Assembly (NCBI GenBank): GCA_013374505.1
Contig: QENJ01000048.1
Location: 1 to 19,783, forward strand
DNA length: 19,783 bases
Reading direction: 5' to 3'
Origin: Candidatus Methanophagaceae archaeon
Lineage (GTDB): Archaea; Halobacteriota; Syntropharchaeia; Alkanophagales; Methanospirareceae
Part shown: positions 8,627 through 16,081 of the stretch, one piece after another
Numbering within the stretch: position 1 is the first letter of the stretch
Layout of the letters: the number at the start of each line of letters is the position of its first letter
Program-made: the position numbers and the translations under genes
Notes under the pieces: model-generated
Seen by the model: only the letters and a program-made list of their open reading frames with translations
Told to the model about the DNA's origin: nothing
The model's database searches: none

Positions 8627-9511
8627 ATGATTCAGACAGGTAAGGATAAGCCAATAGTATTTGTTAGCCATGTGGAGGAAGATGCCGCAGTAGCATCGGA
8701 AATTAAGAACTGGCTAGAAGATAAATTGCGGGAAAGAGTCGAGGTTTTCGTGTCAAGCGATGAAGGAATAAAACCAGGGGATAAATGGGAAGAGCGTATT
8801 ATTGATAAGCTACAAAGTTGTTGTATTGCGCTAGTTGTGTGCACGCAAACGTCAGTAAGGCAACCATGGGTAAACTTCGAGGCTGGAGGTGCGTGGGTGC
8901 AAGGTGCGAGAGTAATCCCTCTTTGTTATCATGGCCAGAGAAAAGATATGCTTCCCAGGCCATTATCGAGCCGTCATGCCCTTGACCTTTCAGAGCCAAA
9001 CGATGTGAATAAATTGCTTAAGACAATCGCAGAGGAAGCGGGATTAAGTGCGCCCGACATTGACCCTGACCCAAATGAGCTAATGGAAAGATTACCACAA
9101 AGAAACTATGAGGAGCTGGAGGCAGATGGAAAATTGCCGGACATTAGAGTGGAAGTCAACCAAACATTCATTTTCGACTCGCAAGGAAGACCTATACATC
9201 TTCTTAGCATCGAAGCACAGAATTATGATAAAAATTCTGTCTTTCTGGGCTTGCCCTGCATTGCAATACAGAACAGTAGGAATAGATTTTCAATTAGCCG
9301 AGACTCAGTAACTAACATGCCCGTTCAAACAGGAGAGCTAAAACCGGGGGACTCAAGAAGTGTTATTGTTGATCCAATGCGATTTGAAATGGAGGACATA
9401 GAACAGTTGGGTGAAGTAATTTTTCGCGATAAGATTGGTAGGGAATTCAAGGGATCTGCGGAAGCTACATTAAGGGCGATACAACATTGGAAGAGCATGA
9501 AAGGGCTTTAA
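8627..9511 (+). CDS. TIR-domain protein, putative NADase defence effector
   Basis: The 294-aa protein opens with a TIR domain (about residues 8-140): strand A is PIVFVSHVEEDAAVASEIKN, a BB-loop-like region is FVSSDEGIKPGDKWEERI, and the candidate catalytic glutamate is E85 in QPWVNFEAGGAW. Bacterial and archaeal TIR proteins with this glutamate cleave NAD+ or make signalling cyclic ADP-ribose variants during phage defence. The C-terminal half (about 165-294), with many alternating hydrophobic residues, looks beta-rich and is unlike known Thoeris partners; it may be a sensor. No ThsA or other obvious partner is adjacent, so it may act alone. It sits between tails T1 and T2 with its own TATA-like box. 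Confidence 0.87.
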   Translation: MIQTGKDKPIVFVSHVEEDAAVASEIKNWLEDKLRERVEVFVSSDEGIKPGDKWEERIIDKLQSCCIALVVCTQTSVRQPWVNFEAGGAWVQGARVIPLCYHGQRKDMLPRPLSSRHALDLSEPNDVNKLLKTIAEEAGLSAPDIDPDPNELMERLPQRNYEELEADGKLPDIRVEVNQTFIFDSQGRPIHLLSIEAQNYDKNSVFLGLPCIAIQNSRNRFSISRDSVTNMPVQTGELKPGDSRSVIVDPMRFEMEDIEQLGEVIFRDKIGREFKGSAEATLRAIQHWKSMKGL

Positions 9512-9521
9512 GAACGCATAA

Positions 9522-9657
9522 TGGTACTTTGATGGATAAGATGCTCGAACGGCAGAAGAAATACCACGAAGTGAGAATGGAGCGAGACAGGCTGGTTTAT
9601 GATTTGTATGGGCTGATGGAGGAGGAGATGAAGGTGGTGGAAGGAGGTTTAAAATGA
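9522..9657 (+). repeat. Tail repeat T2 (orphan copy, coupled to the next gene)
   Basis: It starts about 10 bp after the TIR stop codon and matches T1, minus a 48-nt internal segment (16 codons, so the frame is kept). An ORF from the ATG at 9532 to the TGA at 9655-9657 would give a 41-aa tail peptide (MDKMLERQKKYHEVRMERDR start, VVEGGLK end). Its last bases contain ggaggt seven nt before the next start, and its stop overlaps that start as ATGA. The tail end thus supplies ribosome binding for the next gene. Confidence 0.88.
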
Positions 9658-10118
9658 ATGAGGATATGTATCCGCCGGGAAAAACACTTGAATTAATCTA
9701 TAACGAAGTGAAAGATGCGCTAAATATGCAGTTTCAGTCAATAGAAGGACTCAATACAAAAGCAAGCATCATCATTGGATTTGTTGGCGTGATAATCGGA
9801 ATATCGTTACAGTTATATTCACAAAGCAATTCATATCTATTTGGCTCAGGTATGACCTTGTTTATGATATCTATCTTCTTCTCGTTCTCTGCTTACAAAG
9901 GCAAAAGATATAGAAAAGACCCAGAACCGAGAGCCCTCACGGTAAAATATTTGATGGAAGATGACAAAACGGTTAAGAAACAACTCATTGATAACTTTAT
10001 TGTGTCCTTTGAGGATAACAAAACCAAAATAGAGGAGAAAGTCAAATATATTAATTATTCCATTATATTCTTATTTATAGGGTTAATCGTTTTAATCTTA
10101 AGTATAATTGTAGGGTAA
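9654..10118 (+). CDS. Small three-helix membrane protein, possible effector
   Basis: The 154-aa protein has a soluble N-terminus (MNEDMYPPGKTLELIYNEVK), two close membrane helices (about 37-56, KASIIIGFVGVIIGISLQLY, and 62-82) and a third at the C-terminus (132-153). A charged cytoplasmic-looking loop of about 50 residues, with coiled-coil character, lies between the second and third. The overall plan, with LNTKAS just before the first helix, recalls the small TM effectors of nucleotide-signal defence systems (SLATT or Pycsar TM types), but I cannot place it firmly and no cyclase gene is present. Translation is coupled to T2 (ATGA overlap, strong ggaggt). A 44-aa gene and hicB follow within a few bases. 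Confidence 0.75.
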   Translation: MNEDMYPPGKTLELIYNEVKDALNMQFQSIEGLNTKASIIIGFVGVIIGISLQLYSQSNSYLFGSGMTLFMISIFFSFSAYKGKRYRKDPEPRALTVKYLMEDDKTVKKQLIDNFIVSFEDNKTKIEEKVKYINYSIIFLFIGLIVLILSIIVG

Positions 10119-10122
10119 GAAA

Positions 10123-10257
10123 ATGACAAACGAAGAAGAAACAAAAACAAAAAACCCCGCCAAAGAACCCGTTGAGATAAAACCAGATCCCGATCTAATA
10201 CATTTCGCCATCTCATCTAAACCAACAGAGAAAGATAAAGGTAAAGAATCTAAATGA
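10123..10257 (+). CDS. 44-aa charged small protein
   Basis: A short ORF starts four bases after the membrane-protein stop and ends with TGA overlapping the hicB ATG (ATGA). The product starts MTNEEETKTKNPAKEPVEIK and is very rich in Lys, Glu and Pro, so it is probably unstructured and cytoplasmic. The tight spacing on both sides suggests a real coding gene in an operon with the membrane protein and hicB. It could be a partner or antidote of the membrane protein. The function is unknown and there is no recognised domain. Confidence 0.6.
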   Translation: MTNEEETKTKNPAKEPVEIKPDPDLIHFAISSKPTEKDKGKESK

Positions 10258-10487
10258 CAAAACAAAGCTTTGTTGTATTAATCGAAAAGGATGAGGATGG
10301 CTTTTTTATTGGCACCGTCCCATCACTAAAGGGATGTTACTCCTATGGAAAGACGCTTGACGAACTCATGGCGAATCTGAGGGAGGCAATTGGAGCACAT
10401 CTTGAAGCGTTTGGAACAGAAGAGAAGGCGCTGCCTGTTACCAGATTCGCGGGTGTTCAAGAGATAGAAGTAGAAGTGGAGATGTAG
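10254..10487 (+). CDS. hicB: HicB-family antitoxin
   Basis: The 77-aa protein has the HicB fold signature: FVVLIEKDEDGFFIGTVPSL, then KGCYSYGKTLDELMANLREA. HicB binds and inhibits the HicA mRNA interferase and often represses its own promoter. This is the short form, without an obvious C-terminal DNA-binding domain. It is translationally coupled to the 44-aa gene upstream through an ATGA overlap. hicA follows 69 bp later, giving the hicB-hicA order. Confidence 0.88.
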   Translation: MTKQSFVVLIEKDEDGFFIGTVPSLKGCYSYGKTLDELMANLREAIGAHLEAFGTEEKALPVTRFAGVQEIEVEVEM

Positions 10488-10522
10488 TTACTCTCGTTTC
10501 TGGATAAAAGGTAAACGTCCCT

Positions 10523-10530
10523 TTTATATA
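10523..10530 (+). promoter_or_regulatory. TATA-like box for hicA
   Basis: The stretch tttatata lies 27-34 nt before the hicA ATG. It suggests that the toxin gene can be transcribed separately from hicB, probably as a nearly leaderless message, since no clear Shine-Dalgarno precedes the start. Confidence 0.55.
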
Positions 10531-10556
10531 CTCTTCTACTTTGAACAGAAGTATAT

Positions 10557-10778
10557 ATGAAACTACCGCTGATTTCTGGAGTGGATATGTGCAAAATCGT
10601 CTCTAAATTGGGATTTGTGATGGTTCGCCAAAAAGGCAGTCATACTGTCTGGAAACATGAAGATGGTAGAACAACTACTATTCCGATACATTCTGGGAAA
10701 AAGCTGCCAAGAGGATTGATTAAGAAAATTATGAAGGATGTGGAACTGCCGGTTGAAGATTATTTGAGGCGGAGATAA
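10557..10778 (+). CDS. hicA: HicA-family mRNA interferase toxin
   Basis: The 73-aa protein starts MKLPLISGVDMCKIVSKLGF and has RQKGSHTVWKH with the conserved catalytic histidine H29, then TIPIHSGKKLPRGLIKKIMK. This is the dsRBD-like HicA fold, which cleaves mRNA when not bound by HicB. Length and motifs are complete. Its stop is six bases before tail T3, so a toxin-antitoxin pair closes this compartment. Confidence 0.9.
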   Translation: MKLPLISGVDMCKIVSKLGFVMVRQKGSHTVWKHEDGRTTTIPIHSGKKLPRGLIKKIMKDVELPVEDYLRRR

Positions 10779-10783
10779 GGGCT

Positions 10784-10935
10784 AACATGCTCGAACTGCA
10801 GAAGAAATGGCGCGAGATAAAGAGCTTTATGAACGGCAGATAAAGATTGATGATGCACAGATTGACAAGCTGGTTTATGAGTTGTACGGGCTGACGGAGG
10901 AGGAGGTGAATGTGGTAGAGGAAGGAGTGAAATGA
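10784..10935 (+). repeat. Tail repeat T3 (orphan copy)
   Basis: The repeat starts at aacatgctcgaactgcag, identical to T1 over that stretch, and has a 16-nt deletion near its start that breaks the frame. From gataaagag on it reads as the tail again (DKELYERQIKIDDAQIDKLV) and ends EEEVNVVEEGVK plus TGA. Its end provides aaggagtg as the Shine-Dalgarno of the next gene, whose ATG lies three bases after the tail stop codon. The C-terminus differs from T1, so it descends from a different allele of the enzyme gene. Confidence 0.88.
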
Positions 10936-10938
10936 ATA

Positions 10939-11787
10939 ATGGATGATAAAAGAGGAAAATTATCAAGGGATGAGCTTACAGGATTGCATTTTGGATTCGG
11001 TTATAATCTCCATTATCGCTACTATAAATGTAGGTTATTAGAAGATAATCTGGATCGAATAGATGAATTATTTTCAGAGATACGAGATAAACAGCGAGAT
11101 GATATGACATCCATGCTAGAAATAGAGCTTGTAACGAATGCAGTCCAGTATTGTAGCGATTTAGCAATTTTATTTTTAACCTCAATGAAGCCTCCAACTG
11201 AATATATAAAAACTGTATCATCTGTGCACGATACCGGTTCAGGTTCTGTGTCTGAATTCTACGAAAAAATTCCAGAACAATCTGATGATTATTTTTGGAA
11301 TTTATTTGGATACAACCGGATTGACTTAACGGATAACGAAATTTTGAAAGGTGAAAGATCGATTGAAAGGTTTAAAAAAGACATAAAAATTATCTCAAAG
11401 TATTTTAGACGCCATTATCAATTATACACTGGTTACAAACATGGAATGAGGATTTTTGTATTGAAAAATGAATACAATGGGAATAATTTGATTTTTATGC
11501 CAACTCAGAGAGGTGATTTTGACATTGCTGAAGTTGGGGCTATGTGGTATTTGCAGTCCATTGAAATTGTAGGAATGGTCCATCGAATGTTTACTGAAAT
11601 AATTGAACCCTTAATAAGTTGGATCCCTTTAGCTCAAATGACTGATACTGACTTGCAAACAGAAAAATTTGAAAAAACAATAACAACAGACAAAACTCCT
11701 GACCCAGAAAGACCATTTGGGTTCAAAATAAGAGTGGCATTCCCATGGAAAATCCATAATACTGATAGAAGAATCCCCTATTATTGA
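10939..11787 (+). CDS. Unknown 282-aa protein in the defence array
   Basis: I do not recognise this protein. It is AT-rich, soluble and mostly helical in appearance, with many aromatic residues. The most conserved-looking part is about residues 150-175 (KDIKIISKYFRRHYQLYTGYKHGMRI); a YKHG motif in a helical protein raises the idea of a HEPN-like or Abi-type fold, but the R-x4-6-H signature is not clear. The C-terminus (PERPFGFKIRVAFPWKIHN) looks like a separate small beta segment. Its Shine-Dalgarno comes from tail T3. The PD-(D/E)XK gene A follows after a 69-bp gap, so the two may work as a pair. Confidence 0.75.
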   Translation: MDDKRGKLSRDELTGLHFGFGYNLHYRYYKCRLLEDNLDRIDELFSEIRDKQRDDMTSMLEIELVTNAVQYCSDLAILFLTSMKPPTEYIKTVSSVHDTGSGSVSEFYEKIPEQSDDYFWNLFGYNRIDLTDNEILKGERSIERFKKDIKIISKYFRRHYQLYTGYKHGMRIFVLKNEYNGNNLIFMPTQRGDFDIAEVGAMWYLQSIEIVGMVHRMFTEIIEPLISWIPLAQMTDTDLQTEKFEKTITTDKTPDPERPFGFKIRVAFPWKIHNTDRRIPYY

Positions 11788-11856
11788 TTAGTACAAAATT
11801 GTCGTACTTCAAGTGTGAATCGGCTGAAGCTTCACGAATGTATACTGGAGCTCAAT

Positions 11857-12633
11857 ATGCACGAAAAGGACTTGTATCCGGTAGTGGAAAATTTCTTAAA
11901 GACAAAAAAGAAATGCATTTCGGAATACGTTGGAACTGAACTAACACTGAATCGAGGAAAAACCAGCCTCAGAGCAGATGTATTTGGAGTATCAAATCAA
12001 GGAGAAAAGACCATCTATTTATGCGAGGGTAAAAAGGAACTAAAACGCCGTAGCTTCGGCAAAGTAGTTGGCGAAGCCATAGAACTCTTGAAATACGCTG
12101 ATTATGTCTATATCTTTGGATCAACGGCAAGTTTTGAAGCCGAAGATTTAGAAGACCAGATAAGCAAATGCGAACGGCTTGGAATTGGCATTCTCAGTGT
12201 GAACTTCAACGAGAATGGTGGAGTGGTCAAAGAGTTACTCGAAGCCCGAAGAAACAACGTTGACAAGCAGGCTAAAAAAGAAGTTATGCTTCGTGTTTTT
12301 GTCAAGGATATTGATAAACCAATTTCTGAAATCATTTTTCAAACGGCATTTGAATACGTAAACTCAAATTGCGATATTGGAGAGGAGGCGCCCTGCGTTA
12401 GGTTTATTGATGTCTATAATCGCATTTTCTCGGGCGAAGAATTTAAAGAGCGGGTCAGAAGCGTTATTGGGCCTCATACACTTGAACCTATGGCTGTGCG
12501 AGCAGAGTTTCAGCGACGTTATGGTAAATCACCGTATATTTGGATAGATAAAAGGACTGACAGGTTGCATGATAACATTTGCTTCACAGAAGAAGGACTT
12601 AAGAATGGAAAAAGCCCGATACTATTAAATTAA
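11857..12633 (+). CDS. PD-(D/E)XK nuclease-like protein, copy A
   Basis: This 258-aa protein has a probable nuclease core near the N-terminus: D41 in SLRADVFG and E57-G-K59 in YLCEGKKELKRRSFG, followed by a helix (GEAIELLKYADYVYIFGS). The C-terminal half (FIDVYNRIFSGEEFKERVR, then YIWIDKRTDRLHDNICFTEE) could bind nucleic acid or a partner. The target is unknown. I start it at 11857 because copy B, about 93% identical (19 differences in 258), starts exactly there and DNA similarity begins two bases before this ATG; the frame stays open back to 11815. The duplication continues past the stop into the tail repeat. Confidence 0.85.
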   Translation: MHEKDLYPVVENFLKTKKKCISEYVGTELTLNRGKTSLRADVFGVSNQGEKTIYLCEGKKELKRRSFGKVVGEAIELLKYADYVYIFGSTASFEAEDLEDQISKCERLGIGILSVNFNENGGVVKELLEARRNNVDKQAKKEVMLRVFVKDIDKPISEIIFQTAFEYVNSNCDIGEEAPCVRFIDVYNRIFSGEEFKERVRSVIGPHTLEPMAVRAEFQRRYGKSPYIWIDKRTDRLHDNICFTEEGLKNGKSPILLN

Positions 12634-12644
12634 AAAACAGTAAA

Positions 12645-12822
12645 TCGTAGCTTTGGTAGATGTCATACACGAGCTGCAAAAAATGACCACGAGGCGAGAA
12701 TGGAGCGAGATAAAGAGCTTTATGAACGGCAGATAAGAATTGTTGACACGCAGATTGACAAGCTGGTGTATGATTTGTACGGGCTGACGGAGGAGGAGAT
12801 AGAGGTGGTGGAGACATGCTAA
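12645..12822 (+). repeat. Tail repeat T4 (orphan copy)
   Basis: It starts about 12 bp after the stop codon of nuclease copy A, including the ctttggtaga (LVD) part, and lacks one base relative to T5 near its start, so the upstream part is out of frame. From the ATG at 12700 it reads MERDKELYERQIRIVDTQID and ends EEEIEVVETC plus TAA. The gene-plus-tail segment 11855-12822 is duplicated as 16080-17051. Confidence 0.88.
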
Positions 12823-12888
12823 GCAGTTCCAAATAGCAAAAGTAGGTAAGAATAGTTTCAAGAGGGCAGATAATATGGAAACGAAATG

Positions 12889-12896
12889 TTTATATA
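12889..12896 (+). promoter_or_regulatory. TATA-like box for the MazEF-like pair
   Basis: The stretch tttatata lies 49-56 nt before the antitoxin ATG, giving a leader of roughly 25 nt. A ggtggt Shine-Dalgarno stretch at 12934-12939 precedes the start. Unlike T2 and T3, tail T4 does not supply the ribosome-binding site for the next gene. Confidence 0.5.
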
Positions 12897-12944
12897 ATGT
12901 AAAAATAAACTATTTTTAGAAGATATATATCACGGTGGTAAATC

Positions 12945-13196
12945 ATGCCAATCACAAAAAAACTCTCGCAATTACTTGAAAGTATGACGCCTCAAGAGCG
13001 TGCAGAAGTCGAGACATTCGCGGCTTTTATGATAGCACGGCGGGAATTGCATAATCTCTCTGTTCTGACCGATGACATACCCACTCAAGAACTCATGCAG
13101 CTTGTCACGGAATCCGGGAGTTTCGACTGGCTGGATGCCAAGGAAGAAGACGTCTATTCCTGTGAAGATGGTGAAGCGAGTCGTAAGGCGAGGTAG
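12945..13196 (+). CDS. Antitoxin-like protein, DUF2281-type
   Basis: The 83-aa protein begins MPITKKLSQLLESMTPQERA, followed by EVETFAAFMIARRE, the pattern of DUF2281-like antitoxins that pair with MazF or PIN toxins. The acidic C-terminus (DWLDAKEEDVYSCEDGEASR) would bind and neutralise the toxin. The toxin gene overlaps its end by 29 bp in another frame, and the pair has its own TATA-like box and a ggtggt ribosome-binding site. Confidence 0.75.
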   Translation: MPITKKLSQLLESMTPQERAEVETFAAFMIARRELHNLSVLTDDIPTQELMQLVTESGSFDWLDAKEEDVYSCEDGEASRKAR

Positions 13197-13530
13197 TATA
13201 GTTCTTGTCCGCTACCCGTTTACTGACCTGAGTAGCATAAAGGTCCGTCCAGCGCTAGTGGTTATGCCTGACCATTTAATGCGTAAATTAGATGATGTTC
13301 TCTGTCTTTTCATCTCCTCCTCGATGCCCGCGAAAACACTCTCGACTGATTTTGTCCTTGAACCAAATAAGCCTTCCTTTACAAAAACAGGCTTGAAATA
13401 TCGCTCGGTATTCCGAACACACAAGTTAGCGTTGCTCAATAAGTCACTTGTGCTGCGCGTTTTAGGTGAAATGGACAGGGATTTGATGAACGAAATAGAT
13501 CAGCGATTGCGAGTTGCTTTGGGGCTTTGA
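13168..13530 (+). CDS. MazF/PemK-family mRNA interferase toxin
   Basis: With the ATG at 13168 the product is 120 aa and begins MVKRVVRRGSIVLVRYPFTD, then LSSIKVRPALVVMP: the MazF/PemK N-terminal strand, loop and RPALV signature. The later parts (CLFISSSMPAKT and SVFRTHKLALLNKSLV) fit the family's beta-barrel. MazF toxins cut mRNA at short sites. GTG codons at 13162 or 13171 are alternative starts, and the frame is open further upstream inside the antitoxin gene, but that part is not MazF-like. The 29-bp overlap with the antitoxin gene implies coupled translation. Confidence 0.87.
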   Translation: MVKRVVRRGSIVLVRYPFTDLSSIKVRPALVVMPDHLMRKLDDVLCLFISSSMPAKTLSTDFVLEPNKPSFTKTGLKYRSVFRTHKLALLNKSLVLRVLGEMDRDLMNEIDQRLRVALGL

Positions 13531-13568
13531 GGTACCATGAATAACCAAAAAAGGAGGCAGATGCTTAG

Positions 13569-14251
13569 ATGATGGATTTAGAGAAGATGCGTGTGAGAGA
13601 TTTGATAGTGTATTATCTGAGAAACGAAAAGAAAGAGCACACAGCACATAGAGATGGAATCATCGAATTTGTAAGGAACAACCAACCCGAACACATCAAA
13701 AAAGGATACAGGACACCAACAGGAATTACTTCGTATCTAAACAAACTCAAAAAAGAAGGTGTTTTATCTACCGAAGGACTGGAAAAAGGTTATTACACAT
13801 TAGCAGAAGAGTTCGATGAAGGAGAAGTGGACGCTGAAGTTCCACAATATTCAGTGAGTTTGGAAAAAGACCTGATAAACTATCTGGCAAGCGATCCATC
13901 CCAGATAGAAAAAGGTCTTGAACTGAAGGAAAAGGAATACGATACAAAGAATGTTGGACGCATAGACCTTCTGTGCATTGATAGGAATAGAGATTTTGTC
14001 GTGGTTGAAACAAAGAAAGGAAAAGAGAGCGATAAAGTAGTGGGTCAGATTCAACGATACATGGGCTGGATAAACCGTAATTTAGCAAAGAACGGTGAGA
14101 ACGTCAGGGGGGGATTATAATTGTGAACGAATTCGACGAATGGCTTGATTATGCGGTTTCTGTTAATGACAATATCCAGTTGAAGTACTACGAAGTGAAA
14201 TTTGTAGTACGAGATACGCCGCCAGGAAATCCTGTGTCAGAAAAGTTTTAA
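13569..14251 (+). pseudogene. NucS/RecB-like nuclease with N-terminal winged helix, frameshifted in a G7 run
   Basis: Residues 1-75 look like a winged-helix DNA-binding domain (MRVRDLIVYYLRN to YRTPTGITSYLNKLKKEGVL). Residues about 95-183 match the NucS-type RecB-like nuclease: GRIDLLCIDRNRDFVVVETKKGK, with the D and E-x-K residues, then QIQRYMGW. The zero frame stops at 14120, just after seven Gs (14107-14113). In the next frame the family C-terminus continues (IIIVNEFDEWLDYAVSVN, then QLKYYEVKF) and stops at 14249-14251. Five or eight Gs would restore one chain of about 226 residues. It could be a true mutation, a phase-variable tract, or a sequencing error. A ggagg site lies about 12 nt before the start. 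Confidence 0.82.
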
Positions 14252-14282
14252 TAGATATGAGATTCTAATATTGTGATAAAAG

Positions 14283-16080
14283 ATGAAAACGCAGAAATAT
14301 TCAGTCAACCAGCATTTGATAGAAACGATTCTCTCCTGGGTAAAGTCCGACGAGATAGCAATACCTGAAATTCAATGACCTTTTGTTTGGGATGCAACAA
14401 AGGTGAGAGATTTAATGGATTCGCTCTACCAGGGATACCCAATAGGCTATTTAATTGCTTGGCGTAACCCAAATGTAAAACTAAAAGATGGAACTACCGC
14501 AGAGGGTAAGAAAATCCTTATTGACGGACAGCAACGTGTAACGGCACTCACTGCTGCTATTTTGGGTGACTATGTGATTAACAAAGATTATAAAAAAGTG
14601 AAAATAAAAATAGCTTTTAACCCCTTAGAAAAAAAAATTGAGGTGCTTAACACGGCTATTGAACGGGATAGTAGTTGGCTGCCTGATATATCCGAGATTT
14701 TTTCATGCAATATCGGTATGTTAGAGTTGGTTGATGAGTATTGTTCAAAAAATCGAGATGTTAACCGTAATTTTATATTTGATAGGATAGAACATCTAAA
14801 AAAAATTACTGGAAAGCAAATAGGATTAATTGAGTTGGATTCTGATTTGGATATTGAAGCAGTGACAGAAATATTCATACGAATTAACTCAAAAGGAGTT
14901 GGGTTGAGTCAGGCAGATTTTGCGATGTCGAAAATCGCAGCAAATGAAAGTTACGGGGGCTCAACTCTTAGAAAGTTTATAGACTACTTCTGTCATTTGG
15001 CAGTTGCCCCTGAGTTCTACTTTCATATTACTGAAGTAGACAAGGAATTTTACCACCACCGACTTCTTCCAAAAAATGTCATGGTTAAGAAACGAAAAAG
15101 AAGACCTATACGACCCTGATTATAACGATTTATTGAGAGTGGGTTTCACATCCGAATTTAATAGAGGAAAATTAGCTGATTTGGTTAGTTTACTCTCAGG
15201 CAGGAATTTTGTGACAAGGACATACGAAGAAGAAATAGTGAAGGAATCATTTGCCACCCTTGAAAAAGGCATACTAAATTTCATTAACGAGACCAATTTC
15301 AAGAGGTTCTTAATGATAATTAAATCAGCAGGGTTTATTTCTCCTAAGCTTATCCGCTCACAAAACGCCCTGAACTTTGCATATATTCTGTATCTCAAAC
15401 TAAAATCCCAGAACTATAATCCCGCCGAGATAGAAACATACGTGCGCAAATGGTTTGTTTTATCAATCCTGACTGGCAGATACTCTGGTTCTCCTGAATC
15501 TATGTTTGATTTCGATATAAAAAACGTTTCAAGTAAAGACTTTGAAGAGTATCTTAAAAGCGTTGAAAATGCTGATTTATCTGATGCTTTTTGGGATGCT
15601 GCCTTAGTACAGAATCTCAATACTTCTGTGTCAAGTAGCCCTAATTTCAATGTTTATTTAGCCGCTCAGGTAAAATCAAATGATAAAGGCTTTTTATCAA
15701 AAGACATAACAGTGAAAGATTTAATTTCCCATAGGGGTGACATACATCACGTATTCCCACGAGATTACCTAAAGAAAAATAGTCTGAAAAGGGGGGAATA
15801 TAATCAAATTGCTAACTATGTTTACATGCAATCAGAGATAAATGTCCAGATAGGTAATAAAGCTCCGAATGGATATTTTAATGAATTAAAAGATCAGTGC
15901 AATGGTGCTGGGCTAAAATATGGTGGTATAGACAAGTTTCAGTCCCTTGAAGACAATTTGATGATGAATTGCATACCTGACACCATCTTTTCAATGGATA
16001 TTGGTAATTACGATGAGTTTTTGACACAAAGAAGAGTGTTAATGGCTGAGAAAATAAGAGATTACTATTATTCTTTATAA
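14283..16080 (+). pseudogene. DUF262/HNH (GmrSD-like) protein with a nonsense codon and an A6 frameshift
   Basis: From the ATG at 14283 the frame reads MKTQKYSVNQHLIETILSWV and reaches IPEIQ, then TGA (14376-14378), then PFVWDATKVRDLMDSLYQGY. The family has an arginine at that place (IPxxQRxxVW), so CGA to TGA is the simple explanation. The DUF262 motif ILIDGQQRVTAL follows. At six As (15071-15076) the frame shifts; with five As, RLLPK runs on into MSWLRNEKEDLYDPDYND. The C-terminal part has a HNH-like GDIHHVFPRDYL, then NQIANYVY. Intact relatives (GmrSD type IV, and similar) cut modified phage DNA. The product is probably lost here, unless the lesions are sequencing errors; AT-rich. Confidence 0.87.
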
Positions 16081-16081
16081 T

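Noticed and set aside
8316..12832. Minus-strand ORFs at 8316-8654, 10760-10966 and 12599-12832 that share a repeated peptide (SARTNHKPACQS-like)
   Set aside because: They are antisense readings of the tail repeats T1, T3 and T4. The shared peptide follows from the repeated DNA, and the plus-strand reading is the conserved enzyme tail.
13072..13167. Longer N-terminus for the MazF-like toxin
   Set aside because: The extra residues are an off-frame reading of the antitoxin gene; MazF similarity begins just after 13168.
14376..14378. TGA as a selenocysteine codon in the DUF262 gene
   Set aside because: The family has arginine there, one base change from CGA explains it, I saw no insertion element, and a second lesion exists downstream.
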